Assembly (NCBI RefSeq): GCF_000213805.1
Contig: NC_015556.1
Location: 806,001 to 870,000, forward strand
Origin: Pseudomonas fulva 12-X
Lineage (GTDB): Bacteria; Pseudomonadota; Gammaproteobacteria; Pseudomonadales; Pseudomonadaceae
DNA length: 64,000 bases
Direction: 5' to 3'
Shown here: positions 17,419-28,582 of the stretch, one piece after another
Layout: every line of letters begins with the position of its first letter
Numbering within the stretch: position 1 is the stretch's first letter
The notes under the pieces: generated by a model
Databases searched by the model: none
What the model saw: the letters and a program-made list of their open reading frames with translations, nothing else
Told to the model about the DNA's origin: nothing
Translations under genes and position numbers: made by a program

Positions 17419-18765
17419 ATGAACATGCCGCAGACCGCCACGCCGCCCCTGGCCAGCCAGCTCAAGCTGGACGCCCACTGGATGCCGTTTTCCGCCAACC
17501 GCAGCTTCCAGCGCGACCCGCGGATCATCGTCGCCGGCGAAGGCGCCTGGCTGACCGACGATTCCGGTCGCAAGGTCTACGACAGCCTGTCCGGCCTGTG
17601 GACCTGTGGCGCCGGCCATTGCCGCAAGGAGATCCAGGACGCGGTCGCCAAGCAGCTCGGCACCCTCGACTATTCGCCGGGCTTCCAGTACGCCCACCCG
17701 CTGTCGTTCAAGCTGGCCGAGCAGATGGCCGACCTGATGCCGGGCGAGCTCAATCATGTGTTCTTCACCGGTTCGGGCTCCGAGTGCGCCGACACCGCGG
17801 TGAAGATGGCCAAGGCCTACTGGCGCCTCAAGGGCCAAGCCAGCAAGACCAAGTTCATCGGCCGCGCCCGTGGTTATCACGGCGTGAACATTGCCGGCAC
17901 CAGCCTCGGCGGCATCAGTGGCAACCGCAAGATGTACGGCCAACTGATGGACGTCGACCATCTGCCGCACACCCTGCAGCCGGACATGGCGTTCACCAGG
18001 TGCGCTGCCGAGACCGGCGGCGTCGAGCTGGCCAACGAGCTGCTCAAGTTGATCGAACTGCACGATGCCTCGAACATCGCCGCGGTGATCGTCGAGCCGA
18101 TGTCCGGTTCGGCCGGCGTCATCGTGCCGCCGGCAGGCTACCTGCAGCGCCTGCGCGAGATCTGCACCCAGCACAACATCCTGCTGATCTTCGATGAAGT
18201 GATCACCGCCTTCGGCCGCATGGGCAAGTGGACCGGTGCCGAGTACTTCGGCGTGACGCCGGACATCCTCAACGTCGCCAAGCAGATCACCAACGGCGCC
18301 ATTCCGCTGGGCGCGGTGATCGCCAGCCGCGAGATCTACCAGACCTTCATGGGCCAGCCGACGCCCGAGCACATGATCGAATTCACCCACGGCTACACCT
18401 ATTCCGCCCACCCGGTGGCCTGCGCCGCCGGCCTGGCCTCGCTGGAGCTGCTGGGGCGCGAGAACCTGATTCAGCAGGCCGCGGAGCTGGCGCCCAAGTT
18501 CGAGAACGCCATCCATGGCCTCAAGGGCGCCAAGCACGTGGTCGACATCCGCAACTGCGGCCTGGCTGGCGCGATCCAGCTGGCGCCCCGTGACGGCGAC
18601 CCGACCATCCGCCCGTACGAGGCCGGCATCGCCCTCTGGAAAGCCGGCTTCTACGTGCGCTTCGGTGGCGACGGCCTGCAGTTCGGGCCGATGTTCAACG
18701 CCAAGATCGAAGACCTCGACCGCGTGTTCAGCGCCGTCGGCGACGCCCTGCAGGGTATCGCCTGA
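17419..18765 (+). CDS. bauA: Beta-alanine:pyruvate transaminase (omega-aminotransferase)
   Basis: Transfers the amino group of beta-alanine to pyruvate, giving malonate semialdehyde and alanine. 448 residues, class III PLP aminotransferase: GLWTCGAGHCRKEI, FFTGSGSECADTAVKMAKAY (phosphate-binding), LIFDEVITAFGRMG (PLP ring Asp) and VAKQITNGAIPLGAV with the Schiff-base Lys. Start at MNMPQTATPP. Its TGA overlaps the ATG of bauB (TGATG), and bauC completes the pathway. Confidence 0.94.
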   Translation: MNMPQTATPPLASQLKLDAHWMPFSANRSFQRDPRIIVAGEGAWLTDDSGRKVYDSLSGLWTCGAGHCRKEIQDAVAKQLGTLDYSPGFQYAHPLSFKLAEQMADLMPGELNHVFFTGSGSECADTAVKMAKAYWRLKGQASKTKFIGRARGYHGVNIAGTSLGGISGNRKMYGQLMDVDHLPHTLQPDMAFTRCAAETGGVELANELLKLIELHDASNIAAVIVEPMSGSAGVIVPPAGYLQRLREICTQHNILLIFDEVITAFGRMGKWTGAEYFGVTPDILNVAKQITNGAIPLGAVIASREIYQTFMGQPTPEHMIEFTHGYTYSAHPVACAAGLASLELLGRENLIQQAAELAPKFENAIHGLKGAKHVVDIRNCGLAGAIQLAPRDGDPTIRPYEAGIALWKAGFYVRFGGDGLQFGPMFNAKIEDLDRVFSAVGDALQGIA

Positions 18766-19052
18766 TGGCCGGCCGGCAGCAGGCGGTAGCCACTGTGCAG
18801 GTGGATAACGACGAGGTGATCGTCACCGAGTGGCGCTTCGCACCGGGCGCCGAAACCGGCCGCCATCGCCATGGTTACGACTACGTGGTGGTGCCGATGA
18901 CCGACGGCACCCTGCTGCTGGAAACCCCGGACGGCGACAAGCACGCGAAGCTGATCGCCGGGCAGAGCTACTTCCGCAAGGCGGGTGTCGAGCACAACGT
19001 GGTCAACGCCAGCGACCACGAAGTGGTCTTCGTCGAAACCGAACTCAAGTGA
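18765..19052 (+). CDS. bauB: Cupin-domain protein of the bau operon
   Basis: 95 residues forming a single small beta-barrel cupin: [20 protein letters not shown] carries the first metal-binding motif (G-x5-HxH-x4-E-like, with Y/D at the acidic position), and [18 protein letters not shown] the second (H). Found between bauA and bauC in Pseudomonas; the biochemical role is not established. Overlaps bauA; 68 bp before bauC. Confidence 0.85.
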   Translation: MAGRQQAVATVQVDNDEVIVTEWRFAPGAETGRHRHGYDYVVVPMTDGTLLLETPDGDKHAKLIAGQSYFRKAGVEHNVVNASDHEVVFVETELK

Positions 19053-19120
19053 CAACCCCCTTTTCCGGCAGCCGCGGCGCGCGTCGCAGCCAGCCAAGCG
19101 AACAGCATTCGGAGGATTTC

Positions 19121-20620
<1,500 letters not shown>

Positions 20621-20636
20621 GCTGGGGTGAAGTAGC

Positions 20637-20667
20637 GAAAAGGCCGATCGGTTGATCGGCCTTTTTA
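20637..20667 (+). terminator. Rho-independent terminator of the bau operon
   Basis: 9-bp perfect stem AGGCCGATC / GATCGGCCT with loop GGTT and a following T-run; AAAA precedes it, so it can also work in the other direction. Confidence 0.92.
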
Positions 20668-20717
20668 TTGGTGCTCAGGAAGTCGGTGTGCGTCCGTCTC
20701 TGTGTAGAGCCGCAATC

Positions 20718-20742
20718 TGTGGGAGCGGGCCATGCCCGCGAA
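20718..20742 (+). repeat. REP element
   Basis: TGTGGGAGCGGGCCATGCCC followed by GCGAA, 50 bp past the bauC terminator. Same family as the copies at 11787, 17327, 26234, 38881 and 55316. Confidence 0.85.
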
Positions 20743-20817
20743 TCGATATCGGCAGCGACACATGGTTTGCAGTTGGATACCGTACTCCGGCGCCGCTTCT
20801 CTATCGCCAGACAAACC

Positions 20818-21060
20818 GGTTTCGCCCTTACGGCGACTCACTTTTTTCAAACGCCGGAAGGCCGGCCCCGCAAAAAAGTAAGCAAAAACGCTGTGCCCCT
20901 GCATCCGGGTCTCGCTACGCTCGACTTCCCTCACTCAATCATTGCTCCGAGGGCACGCCGCGAAGGGCCATCCCTGGCCCATCGCGGCTCTCGCGGCATC
21001 CATGCCGCTCAACCCTCTCCACAACGATTCCGTTCGGCCTACTGAAGGGGCGATTGGTGT
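20818..21060 (+). repeat. Structured dispersed repeat, copy 1
   Basis: About 243 bp related to copies 2-4 (31127, 31441, 55091). Order of elements: a small stem CGCC/GGCG; a longer hairpin ACTTTTTT (20840-20847) / AAAAAAGT (20872-20879) enclosing GCCGG/CCGGC; the palindrome GGGCCATCCCTGGCCC; the stem GCGGCAT (20993-20999) / ATGCCGC (21002-21008); and a tail ending CGGCCTACTGAAGGGG. Short ORFs cross it in several frames but differ between copies, so I read it as noncoding. It fills the 458-bp gap between bauC and the SIR2 gene together with the REP. Confidence 0.8.
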
Positions 21061-21125
21061 ACGCTTGAGGCAATGCGTTGAATCCTAGATTCGAAAAGCT
21101 TCAAGTCGCTCTACCTACTTGCTGT

Positions 21126-22682
21126 CTATAACTCCCAACCGTATGAGCGCCAGTCGTACAGGCAGGCGAGTTTTCGAAAGTAGGTTGAATAATTTGATTT
21201 CTTTGAGTCGAATCTTTCGATGTTTAGGGAAAGGAAATCTCGAACTACTTCTAAGTCAAATTTATCCTTTGGCAGAAAAGCTAGAAATGCAGCTGCTTTT
21301 TCCGGAGTGTTTGACTCGATAATTTCTATTGCAGTTTTATTTTTCTCTGATCGAACATAGGCTCTTGCATACATTTTCGATCTATAAAATGATGCATCGC
21401 TGAAGATGTGTCGATCCAGATTCAGGTTGGCTTGTTCATATTCTGCTTTATTGCGTATTCCGGTAGAGTAAAGGTATTTAAAGATTGGTACGTATTTAGG
21501 GCTTTTCCCAACAGTTGGAATCGTTCTCTCCATTATCATTTGAGGCGAGTACTTGGTATCGTTGGAGATTAAGTCTGAGAATAGGTCCAGCAGGCTTATA
21601 CCTTGGTATCCTATCTGGCTAGCTCTTTCTGAAGCGACACCGACTCCAACTACAAATTCGATATCGCCCGCCTTCTCAATGTCATCAATATCGACAACGC
21701 ACAATTTGCTTTCCGGGTTTTCGGACTTAACCAGTTCATACAGCTGCTCTTTACAGTGCCTTAAAACTCGGGCCGGTATTTTTCGTTTGACGGCGTCCAG
21801 AGCTTCATAAACAGGTATAAATGATTTTGTCCTGACTATTGTTATTGGGATTTGGCCGTCGTCAATAGCCATTAATGTTTGACTTATATCCGCTGTTTCT
21901 TCGCTGTCAGAACGCTGTAAGAAGATTAGGTTGTTGCGGAGCTTGTCAATATTTTCTTTGCCAAGCACAGAGACAATTGATTTTAGTAGTTGGCATATGT
22001 TGGGGTCTGAAAGCGAGTAGCCTATAAATACTATTGGGTGCTCCACAAATAAGGTGATAAGTTTTGCAGCAAGATATGGGTTTTTACTTTCAAAGTCTTC
22101 ATAGTCCTCTTTGGTAAGAACTAGTGAGGAAGGCTTAGATGCTGAGCCGTGTATTTTATAAATTTCTGCTATTGATTGCGGGTTTGAGAATAATAATTCG
22201 CTTTGCCCGACAAAGGTTCGGTAGTCGGTAAAAAGCGATTCTAGTAGTGGGTCCCAGTTGGTAGTAATGACGCCGTCCACATTCAGTTGGGATAAAAGTG
22301 ATATCTCTTCTTTGTACTCTGACTTGGAAATATCAAGTAGTGAGAGCGAGTTTAGATGGTTGCAAATCTCAATTCTTAATGCAGAGGTTTTATCTTTTAC
22401 CTTGGACTTGTTTCGCTCTCTGCTCTCTTTGTATTTGTCGCTGTTCCACCATAGGTCATGAAAATCTTGAGCCATTAATGATGCTACTTCTGGCATTTTC
22501 CCGTTTGCGCTAGATACGTAATATTCGAAGTCTTTCAGGCCTTCGCTGAACTTTTTTAGCAGGCCTGACCAATCTTCTAGATTTAAATATCGTCGAGAAA
22601 ATCCAGAGCCTACAAATAAAAAGGGTGCCGATGGGGCTAGTTTGAAATGTTCGATCAATTGTGTTTTTAGGTCTGCTTTCAT
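21126..22682 (-). CDS. SIR2-domain protein, probable defence effector
   Basis: 518 residues. The N-terminal SIR2 (NADase/deacetylase-type) domain shows FLFVGSGFSRRY (residues 21-32), GVITTNWDPLLE (about 137-148), the HG pair in YKIHGSAS (about 173) and FIGYSLSDPNI (about 218). The region after residue 270 has no family I recognise; it includes KLCVVDIDDIEKAGDIEF. SIR2 domains in bacterial immunity deplete NAD+ on phage infection; that role is inferred from family and context. The coding sequence is clearly more AT-rich than its neighbours, suggesting horizontal transfer. It follows the NYN gene by 35 bp on the same strand. Confidence 0.82.
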   Translation of the reverse strand: MKADLKTQLIEHFKLAPSAPFLFVGSGFSRRYLNLEDWSGLLKKFSEGLKDFEYYVSSANGKMPEVASLMAQDFHDLWWNSDKYKESRERNKSKVKDKTSALRIEICNHLNSLSLLDISKSEYKEEISLLSQLNVDGVITTNWDPLLESLFTDYRTFVGQSELLFSNPQSIAEIYKIHGSASKPSSLVLTKEDYEDFESKNPYLAAKLITLFVEHPIVFIGYSLSDPNICQLLKSIVSVLGKENIDKLRNNLIFLQRSDSEETADISQTLMAIDDGQIPITIVRTKSFIPVYEALDAVKRKIPARVLRHCKEQLYELVKSENPESKLCVVDIDDIEKAGDIEFVVGVGVASERASQIGYQGISLLDLFSDLISNDTKYSPQMIMERTIPTVGKSPKYVPIFKYLYSTGIRNKAEYEQANLNLDRHIFSDASFYRSKMYARAYVRSEKNKTAIEIIESNTPEKAAAFLAFLPKDKFDLEVVRDFLSLNIERFDSKKSNYSTYFRKLACLYDWRSYGWEL

Positions 22683-22717
22683 TTGGTCTTTTCTTTCAAT
22701 TTTATTTTTGCCGTTGT

Positions 22718-23512
22718 CTAGCTGGGCTTGATGTTTTTAACATACAACGCCTCTCCGCTCGATCCATTATTTGCCCGTGTTTTTAGCTCAAAACGCTTTG
22801 GGTGACCTTTGATTAAGTCGCTCAGTTTTTTAAATCCATAGAGTCGAGCGTCGAAAGCAGGCTTCAGTTTGCTTATGTTAGAGCCGAGTAGGCCCAGTTG
22901 AACCCAACCGTCCTCATCATCAACGTCGTCTATTATTTTTGCGATGAAATCTACAGGAGCCTTACTTTTCTTAGGTAAGGGTTCAAGTTTAGGGGGGAGT
23001 TGCTCATTGCTAGCGACTAATGATTCTAGCTTGTCTGTACTGTCTACTACCGCCTCAGCGCGCAGAATCTCTGTGTAAATAAACTTGTCGCAAGCAGCAA
23101 CGAAAGGCTTGGGTGTTTTCTCTTCTCCGAAACCATAAACTGTCAGGCCCTCTTCACGAATCCGTGCTGCCAATCGTGTGAAATCACTATCACTAGAAAC
23201 CAAGCAAAACCCATCGAATCGCCGCGTATAGAGCAGATCCATAGCATCGATGATTAGCGAGCTATCAGTAGCGTTTTTGCCTTTGGTGTAGGCGAACTGC
23301 TGGATCGGTTGGATGGAGTGGTCGAGCAGTACTTTTTTCCAGCCACCCAGGTTGGGCAGGGTCCAGTCGCCGTAGATGCGTTTGACGCTGGCGACACCGT
23401 ATTTGGCGATTTCTTCGAAGAGGCCTTCGACGATGGCGGCGGGAGCGTTGTCGGCGTCGATGAGGACGGCGAGATGCTTTTGGTGGGCGGCAGGCGCGTT
23501 CTTGCTGGCCAT
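22718..23512 (-). CDS. NYN-domain protein with C-terminal OST-HTH/LOTUS-like domain
   Basis: 264 residues from the ATG at 23512 (GGAAG upstream). The NYN (PIN-like RNase) domain shows HLAVLIDADNAPA, the middle KGKNATDSSLIIDAMDLLY and GFCLVSSDSDFTRLA, giving the acidic residues that bind metal in this fold. Residues about 190-260 (DGWVQLGLLGSNISKLKPAF, YGFKKLSDLIKGHPKRFE) match a LOTUS/OST-HTH RNA-binding module. A single-gene core version occurs in many Proteobacteria; here it is followed at once by the SIR2 gene. Base composition changes inside the gene: the 5' part is GC-rich, the 3' two thirds AT-rich. Confidence 0.85.
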   Translation of the reverse strand: MASKNAPAAHQKHLAVLIDADNAPAAIVEGLFEEIAKYGVASVKRIYGDWTLPNLGGWKKVLLDHSIQPIQQFAYTKGKNATDSSLIIDAMDLLYTRRFDGFCLVSSDSDFTRLAARIREEGLTVYGFGEEKTPKPFVAACDKFIYTEILRAEAVVDSTDKLESLVASNEQLPPKLEPLPKKSKAPVDFIAKIIDDVDDEDGWVQLGLLGSNISKLKPAFDARLYGFKKLSDLIKGHPKRFELKTRANNGSSGEALYVKNIKPS

Positions 23513-23726
23513 GGTTCTTCCTTGAGAGGCGATGGCCGACCTTACTGCGAAATAATGGCGGTGCGCCACTAGGTGTGTATGGCTTTTAGTCGCATGGGCG
23601 AGGTGGCTGCATAGGGTGAGAAGCTATTTGCGTCAAAGCACGCAACAAAGCATTGCACGTTAGGCCGTATTTCGAGCCTATCCGTCTCTCTATGATGGCT
23701 CGCACTTTCCCTTGCGAGGCCATGCC

Positions 23727-24617
23727 ATGAAAGCTCTTCGTCTGTTGCGTCCTTTGTTGTTAGGCAGTGCCGTGCTGGCTGTGGCCGGTCAGGTGGTGGC
23801 GGCTGAGCCGCTGCAGCTGGAGGTTTACAACCCGGGTGCGAAGTCGATTTTTCCGGTGTCGGCGCAGATCGTTTCCGGGCCTACCGAGGCGGTGCTGATC
23901 GATGCGCAGTTCCAGCGTGACGATGCCCAGGCGCTGGTGGAGAAGGTGCGCGCTACCGGCAAGAAGTTGACCACCGTATATATCAGCCACAGCGACCCGG
24001 ATTATTACTTCGGGCTGGATGTGATTCACCGCGCCTTCCCGGATGCGAAGATCGTCGCCACTGCCGAGACGGTGGCTGCCATCGAGGCGAGCAAGGACGG
24101 CAAGCTGGCACATTGGGGGCCGATCATGGAGGGCAATGCGCCGCAGGCGCTGGTGGTGCCTGAAGCGCTGGATACGCCGAAGCTGACCGTGGATGGTCAG
24201 GCGCTGGAAATTCGTGGGCCGGAGCCGGCGCGCACCTTCGTGTGGATTCCGTCGCTGAAGACCGTGGTCGGCGGCATTCCGGTGTCGGCGAATATCCATG
24301 TGTGGATGGCCGATACCCAGACCGTGCAATCGCGCCGCGACTGGCTGGCTTCCCTGGCAGCCGTCGACGCGCTGAAGCCGAGCCGCGTGGTGCCCGGTCA
24401 TTACCTGCCAAACGCCGATGGCAGCCTGCCGGATTCGCCGCAGACCGTCGCCGCCACCCGCGAGTACCTGCAGGCGTTCGAGGAGGAGGCCAGCAAGGCC
24501 AGGGATTCGGTGCAGCTGATCGCCGCCATGCGTAAGCGCTACCCGAACCTGGCAGATGAGTCGTCCCTTGAGCTCAGTGCCCAGGTGATCAAGGGCGAGG
24601 TGAAGTGGCCGCAATAA
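23727..24617 (+). CDS. Exported metallo-beta-lactamase-fold hydrolase with altered metal motif
   Basis: 296 residues from the second in-frame ATG. An N-terminal signal peptide (LLRPLLLGSAVLAVAG ... VVAAEP) points to the periplasm. The fold is recognisable from VSAQIVSGPTEAVLIDAQF and the C-terminal RVVPGHYLPN. The usual HxHxDH motif reads HSDPDY (within YISHSDPDYYFGLDV), so two histidine ligands are replaced. Activity and substrate are therefore uncertain; it could bind one metal or have a different role. Stands alone upstream of the bra operon. Confidence 0.82.
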   Translation: MKALRLLRPLLLGSAVLAVAGQVVAAEPLQLEVYNPGAKSIFPVSAQIVSGPTEAVLIDAQFQRDDAQALVEKVRATGKKLTTVYISHSDPDYYFGLDVIHRAFPDAKIVATAETVAAIEASKDGKLAHWGPIMEGNAPQALVVPEALDTPKLTVDGQALEIRGPEPARTFVWIPSLKTVVGGIPVSANIHVWMADTQTVQSRRDWLASLAAVDALKPSRVVPGHYLPNADGSLPDSPQTVAATREYLQAFEEEASKARDSVQLIAAMRKRYPNLADESSLELSAQVIKGEVKWPQ

Positions 24618-24966
24618 GGCCGCAAGAGGCATCGCTGATGCCAGGGCGATGTTGTTACCGGTTACAACGCAGGCAATCAGCCGTTAGGCCAATCCGAGAG
24701 GTGAATAGACCGCTCTGGAATAAGCTTTGGCCGGGAAAACGGCATCCATTTACGAGCCTGCAAGCAGCCTGTCCAAGGTTGTGCAGTGTTTCTCTCGGTT
24801 GCACCAGCATGGACGGTGCTCTGCTCGGTCGCGGTGCGTCTGTGGCGGCGATTTGGGGTGATCGTGGCGCCTTTTCTATCGAAAGTGACGCATTGGGCCA
24901 TGACACCTGCGGTTACATCGCCGTCAACCTCGACTTTCGTCTAGAAGTTTCAAACGGTCGTGCGAA
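24618..24966. other. Noncoding stretch before braC
   Basis: No gene, REP or terminator was recognised here. An open frame runs through into braC but has no conserved content. It presumably carries the upstream control region of the sigma-54-like promoter at 24967. Confidence 0.5.
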
Positions 24967-24982
24967 TGGCATAGCGCTTGCT
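24967..24982 (+). promoter_or_regulatory. Sigma-54-type promoter in front of braC
   Basis: TGGCATAGCGCTTGCT: GG and GC are separated by exactly 10 bases, as in the -24/-12 consensus TGGCAC-N5-TTGC. Predicted start of transcription is near 24994, about 30 bases before the braC ATG at 25025. I saw no clear IHF site upstream. Nitrogen-linked control of amino acid uptake would fit (inference). Confidence 0.5.
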
Positions 24983-25024
24983 CCAGCAGGCGGGCCAATC
25001 CAAATACTCCTCAGGAGCACGTCC

Positions 25025-26146
25025 ATGCCTCACACGTCTTTCAAGAAAGGTTTCTTGGCGCTCGCGATCACTGGCGCACTGGGTTTTTCCTCGCTGACTC
25101 ACGCGGACATCACCATCGGTGTCGGTGCGCCGATGACCGGCGGCAATGCGGCGTTCGGTGACCAGCTGTGGCGCGGTGCCGAGCAGGCTGCGGCGGATAT
25201 CAACGCGGCGGGCGGTATCAACGGCGAGAAGATCAAGCTGGTGAAGGGCGATGACGCCTGTGAGCCGAAGCAGGCTGTTTCTGTGGCCAACCGCATGGTC
25301 GATGCGGACAAGGTGGTGGCGGTGATCGGGCACTTCTGCTCGTCGTCGACCATGCCGGCGTCCGAGGTGTATGACGAGGCGGGCATCCTGGCGATCACCC
25401 CGGCGTCCACCAACCCGCAGGTGACCGAGCGCGGCCTGACCGCGATGTTCCGCATGTGCGGCCGTGACGACCAGCAGGGCATCGTGGCCGGCGACTATAT
25501 CGTCGATGTGCTCAAGGCCAAGAAGGTCGCCGTGGTGCACGACAAGGACACCTACGGCCAGGGCCTGGCTGACGCCACCCGTGCGCAGCTCAACAAGCGC
25601 GGCGTGAAGGAAGTGATGTACGAAGGCCTGACCCGCGGCGAGAAGGACTTCAACGCCCTGGTCACCAAGATCCGCGCCAGCGGCGCCGAGGTAGTCTATT
25701 TCGGCGGCCTGCATGCCGAGGCCGGCCCGCTGGTACGGCAGATGCGCGAGCAGGGCGTGACCGCCAAATTCATCTCCGGCGACGGCATCGTCACCGACGA
25801 GATGGTCGGCACCGCCGGCGGCCCGCAATACGTCGACGGCGTGCTGATGACCTTCGGCGCCGACCCGCGCCTGATCCCGGACGGCAAGGCGGTCATCGAG
25901 AAATTCCGCGCCAATGGCTACGAGCCGGAAGGCTACACCCTGTACTCCTACGCTTCGATGCAGGTGGTGGCTGCCGCGTTCGGTGCCATCAAGGGTACCG
26001 ACGGTGCCAAGGCTGCTGAGTGGCTGAAGGCGCATCCGGTGGAAACCGTGATGGGCAAGAAGGAGTTCGACGAGAAGGGCGACCTGAAAGTCTCCGACTA
26101 CGTGATGTACCAGTGGGGCGCTGACGGCAAGTACAAGCAGCTTTAA
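25025..26146 (+). CDS. braC: Branched-chain amino acid ABC transporter, periplasmic binding protein
   Basis: 373 residues: signal peptide (FLALAITGALGFSSLTHA) followed by a type I periplasmic binding fold, ITIGVGAPMTGGNAAFGDQL, VVAVIGHFCSSSTMPASEVY (ligand-contacting SSST) and AVVHDKDTYGQGLADA. It delivers Leu/Ile/Val and probably Ala to BraDEFG. The start at 25025 (MPHTSFKKGFLAL) follows AGGAG; the frame extends upstream but without conservation. A REP follows before braD. Confidence 0.94.
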   Translation: MPHTSFKKGFLALAITGALGFSSLTHADITIGVGAPMTGGNAAFGDQLWRGAEQAAADINAAGGINGEKIKLVKGDDACEPKQAVSVANRMVDADKVVAVIGHFCSSSTMPASEVYDEAGILAITPASTNPQVTERGLTAMFRMCGRDDQQGIVAGDYIVDVLKAKKVAVVHDKDTYGQGLADATRAQLNKRGVKEVMYEGLTRGEKDFNALVTKIRASGAEVVYFGGLHAEAGPLVRQMREQGVTAKFISGDGIVTDEMVGTAGGPQYVDGVLMTFGADPRLIPDGKAVIEKFRANGYEPEGYTLYSYASMQVVAAAFGAIKGTDGAKAAEWLKAHPVETVMGKKEFDEKGDLKVSDYVMYQWGADGKYKQL

Positions 26147-26233
26147 GAGACGGGTTTTCTCGAGCGGCAGGGTGGAATCGGAATCGCCGTTCTTGGGATG
26201 GGGTCATGTGCCTGATGTCGCGTTGTGCGCGAA

Positions 26234-26257
26234 TCGCGGGCATGGCCCGCTCCCACA
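26234..26257 (-). repeat. REP element between braC and braD
   Basis: Minus-strand copy of the GTGGGAGCGGGCCATGCCC core, within the 242-bp spacer of the operon. By analogy with malE-malF of E. coli it may protect the abundant binding-protein mRNA from 3' decay (inference). Confidence 0.85.
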
Positions 26258-26388
26258 AATTGCTGCTCCATCTCAACCCTGCCTCTTGTGAACGAACCTC
26301 CAAACCCGGCGGGCCATGACCTGCCGGGGCTGCTGGGGTCGCCTGGCGACCCTGCGCTTCTTTCCGTCACGGACTCAGAGATTTTTCA

Positions 26389-27303
<915 letters not shown>

Positions 27304-27307
27304 TGCC

Positions 27308-28582
27308 GTGAGTACGACTTCTATCGATGTGAAAAAGAGCCTGGTCGATGCGCTGATGGCCGGGTTGATCGCCCTGATCGTGTTCGGCCCGGTGGTGGGC
27401 GTGGTGCTCAAGGGCTATGACTTCACCCCGCAATTCGACCGCGTGGCCTGGATGGTCGGCGTGGTGATGGTGGGCCGCTTCCTGCTCAGCCTGTTCCTGC
27501 AAACCCCGAAAGGTCGTGTGGTGCTGGAGGGCTTCGAGCGCTCCGGTGGCGGCGTCGGCGTGCAGCCGCCGGGCTACGTGTCGCGCATGCGCTGGATCAT
27601 CCCGGGGCTGATCGTGCTGGCGCTGATCTTCCCGTTCTTCGCCAACAAGTACCTGCTGACGGTGATCATCCTCGGCTTGATCTACGTGCTGCTCGGCCTC
27701 GGCCTGAACATCGTGGTCGGCCTGGCCGGTTTGCTCGACCTGGGCTTCGTGGGCTTCTACGCCATCGGCGCCTACGGCCTGACCATGGGCTACGAATACC
27801 TGGGCCTGGGCTTCTGGAGCCTGCTGCCGCTGGCCGCGATCATGGCGGCCTTCGCCGGGATGATCCTCGGCTTCCCGGTACTGAGGATGCACGGCGACTA
27901 CCTGGCCATCGTCACCCTGGGCTTCGGCGAAATCATCCGCCTGGTGCTGACCAACTGGCTGGAAGTCACCGGCGGCCCGAATGGCATGAGCGCGCCGTCG
28001 CCGACCTTCTTCGGCCTGGAGTTCGCCCGCCGCGCCAAGGATGGTGGCGTGCCGTACCACGAGTTCTTCGGCATCGCCTACAACCCCAACATGAAGTTCC
28101 TGTTCATCTATGCGGTGCTGGTGCTGGTCGTGCTGCTGGTGCTCTACGTCAAGCATCGCCTGACCCGCATGCCGGTCGGCCGCGCCTGGGAAGCGCTGCG
28201 TGAAGACGAGATCGCCTGCCGCTCCATGGGCCTCAACCACGTGCTGGTCAAGCTCTCGGCCTTCATGCTCGGCGCCTCCACGGCGGGCATCGCCGGGGTG
28301 TTCTTCGCCACCTACCAGGGCTTCGTCAACCCGACCTCGTTCACCTTCTTCGAGTCGGCGCTGATTCTCGCCATCGTGGTGCTCGGCGGCATGGGCTCGA
28401 CCGTGGGCGTGGTGATCGCCGCGTTCGTGCTGACCATTGCCCCGGAGCTGCTGCGCAGCTTCGCCGACTACCGCGTGCTGCTGTTCGGCATGCTCATGGT
28501 ACTGATGATGATCTGGCGACCACGCGGGCTGATTCGCATCAACCGCATCGGCATCGCCCCGCGTAAAGGAGTCGCGCCATGA
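27308..28582 (+). CDS. braE: Branched-chain amino acid ABC transporter, permease (LivM type)
   Basis: 424 residues, second permease subunit. It has an extra N-terminal hydrophobic region compared with braD, then the LivM core: LGLGLNIVVGLAGLLDLGFV, GFPVLRMHGDYLAIVTLGFG and the ATPase-contact loop SALILAIVVLGGMGSTVGV. The GTG at 27308 gives MSTTSIDVKKSLVDAL. Its end overlaps braF by 4 bp. Confidence 0.94.
   Translation: MSTTSIDVKKSLVDALMAGLIALIVFGPVVGVVLKGYDFTPQFDRVAWMVGVVMVGRFLLSLFLQTPKGRVVLEGFERSGGGVGVQPPGYVSRMRWIIPGLIVLALIFPFFANKYLLTVIILGLIYVLLGLGLNIVVGLAGLLDLGFVGFYAIGAYGLTMGYEYLGLGFWSLLPLAAIMAAFAGMILGFPVLRMHGDYLAIVTLGFGEIIRLVLTNWLEVTGGPNGMSAPSPTFFGLEFARRAKDGGVPYHEFFGIAYNPNMKFLFIYAVLVLVVLLVLYVKHRLTRMPVGRAWEALREDEIACRSMGLNHVLVKLSAFMLGASTAGIAGVFFATYQGFVNPTSFTFFESALILAIVVLGGMGSTVGVVIAAFVLTIAPELLRSFADYRVLLFGMLMVLMMIWRPRGLIRINRIGIAPRKGVAP

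Noticed and set aside
20652..21068. Short ORFs in the structured repeats (also around 31073-31378, 31359-31722 and 55085-55288)
   Set aside because: Frames differ between copies and stems vary by compensatory change, so the repeat is better explained as a noncoding structure.
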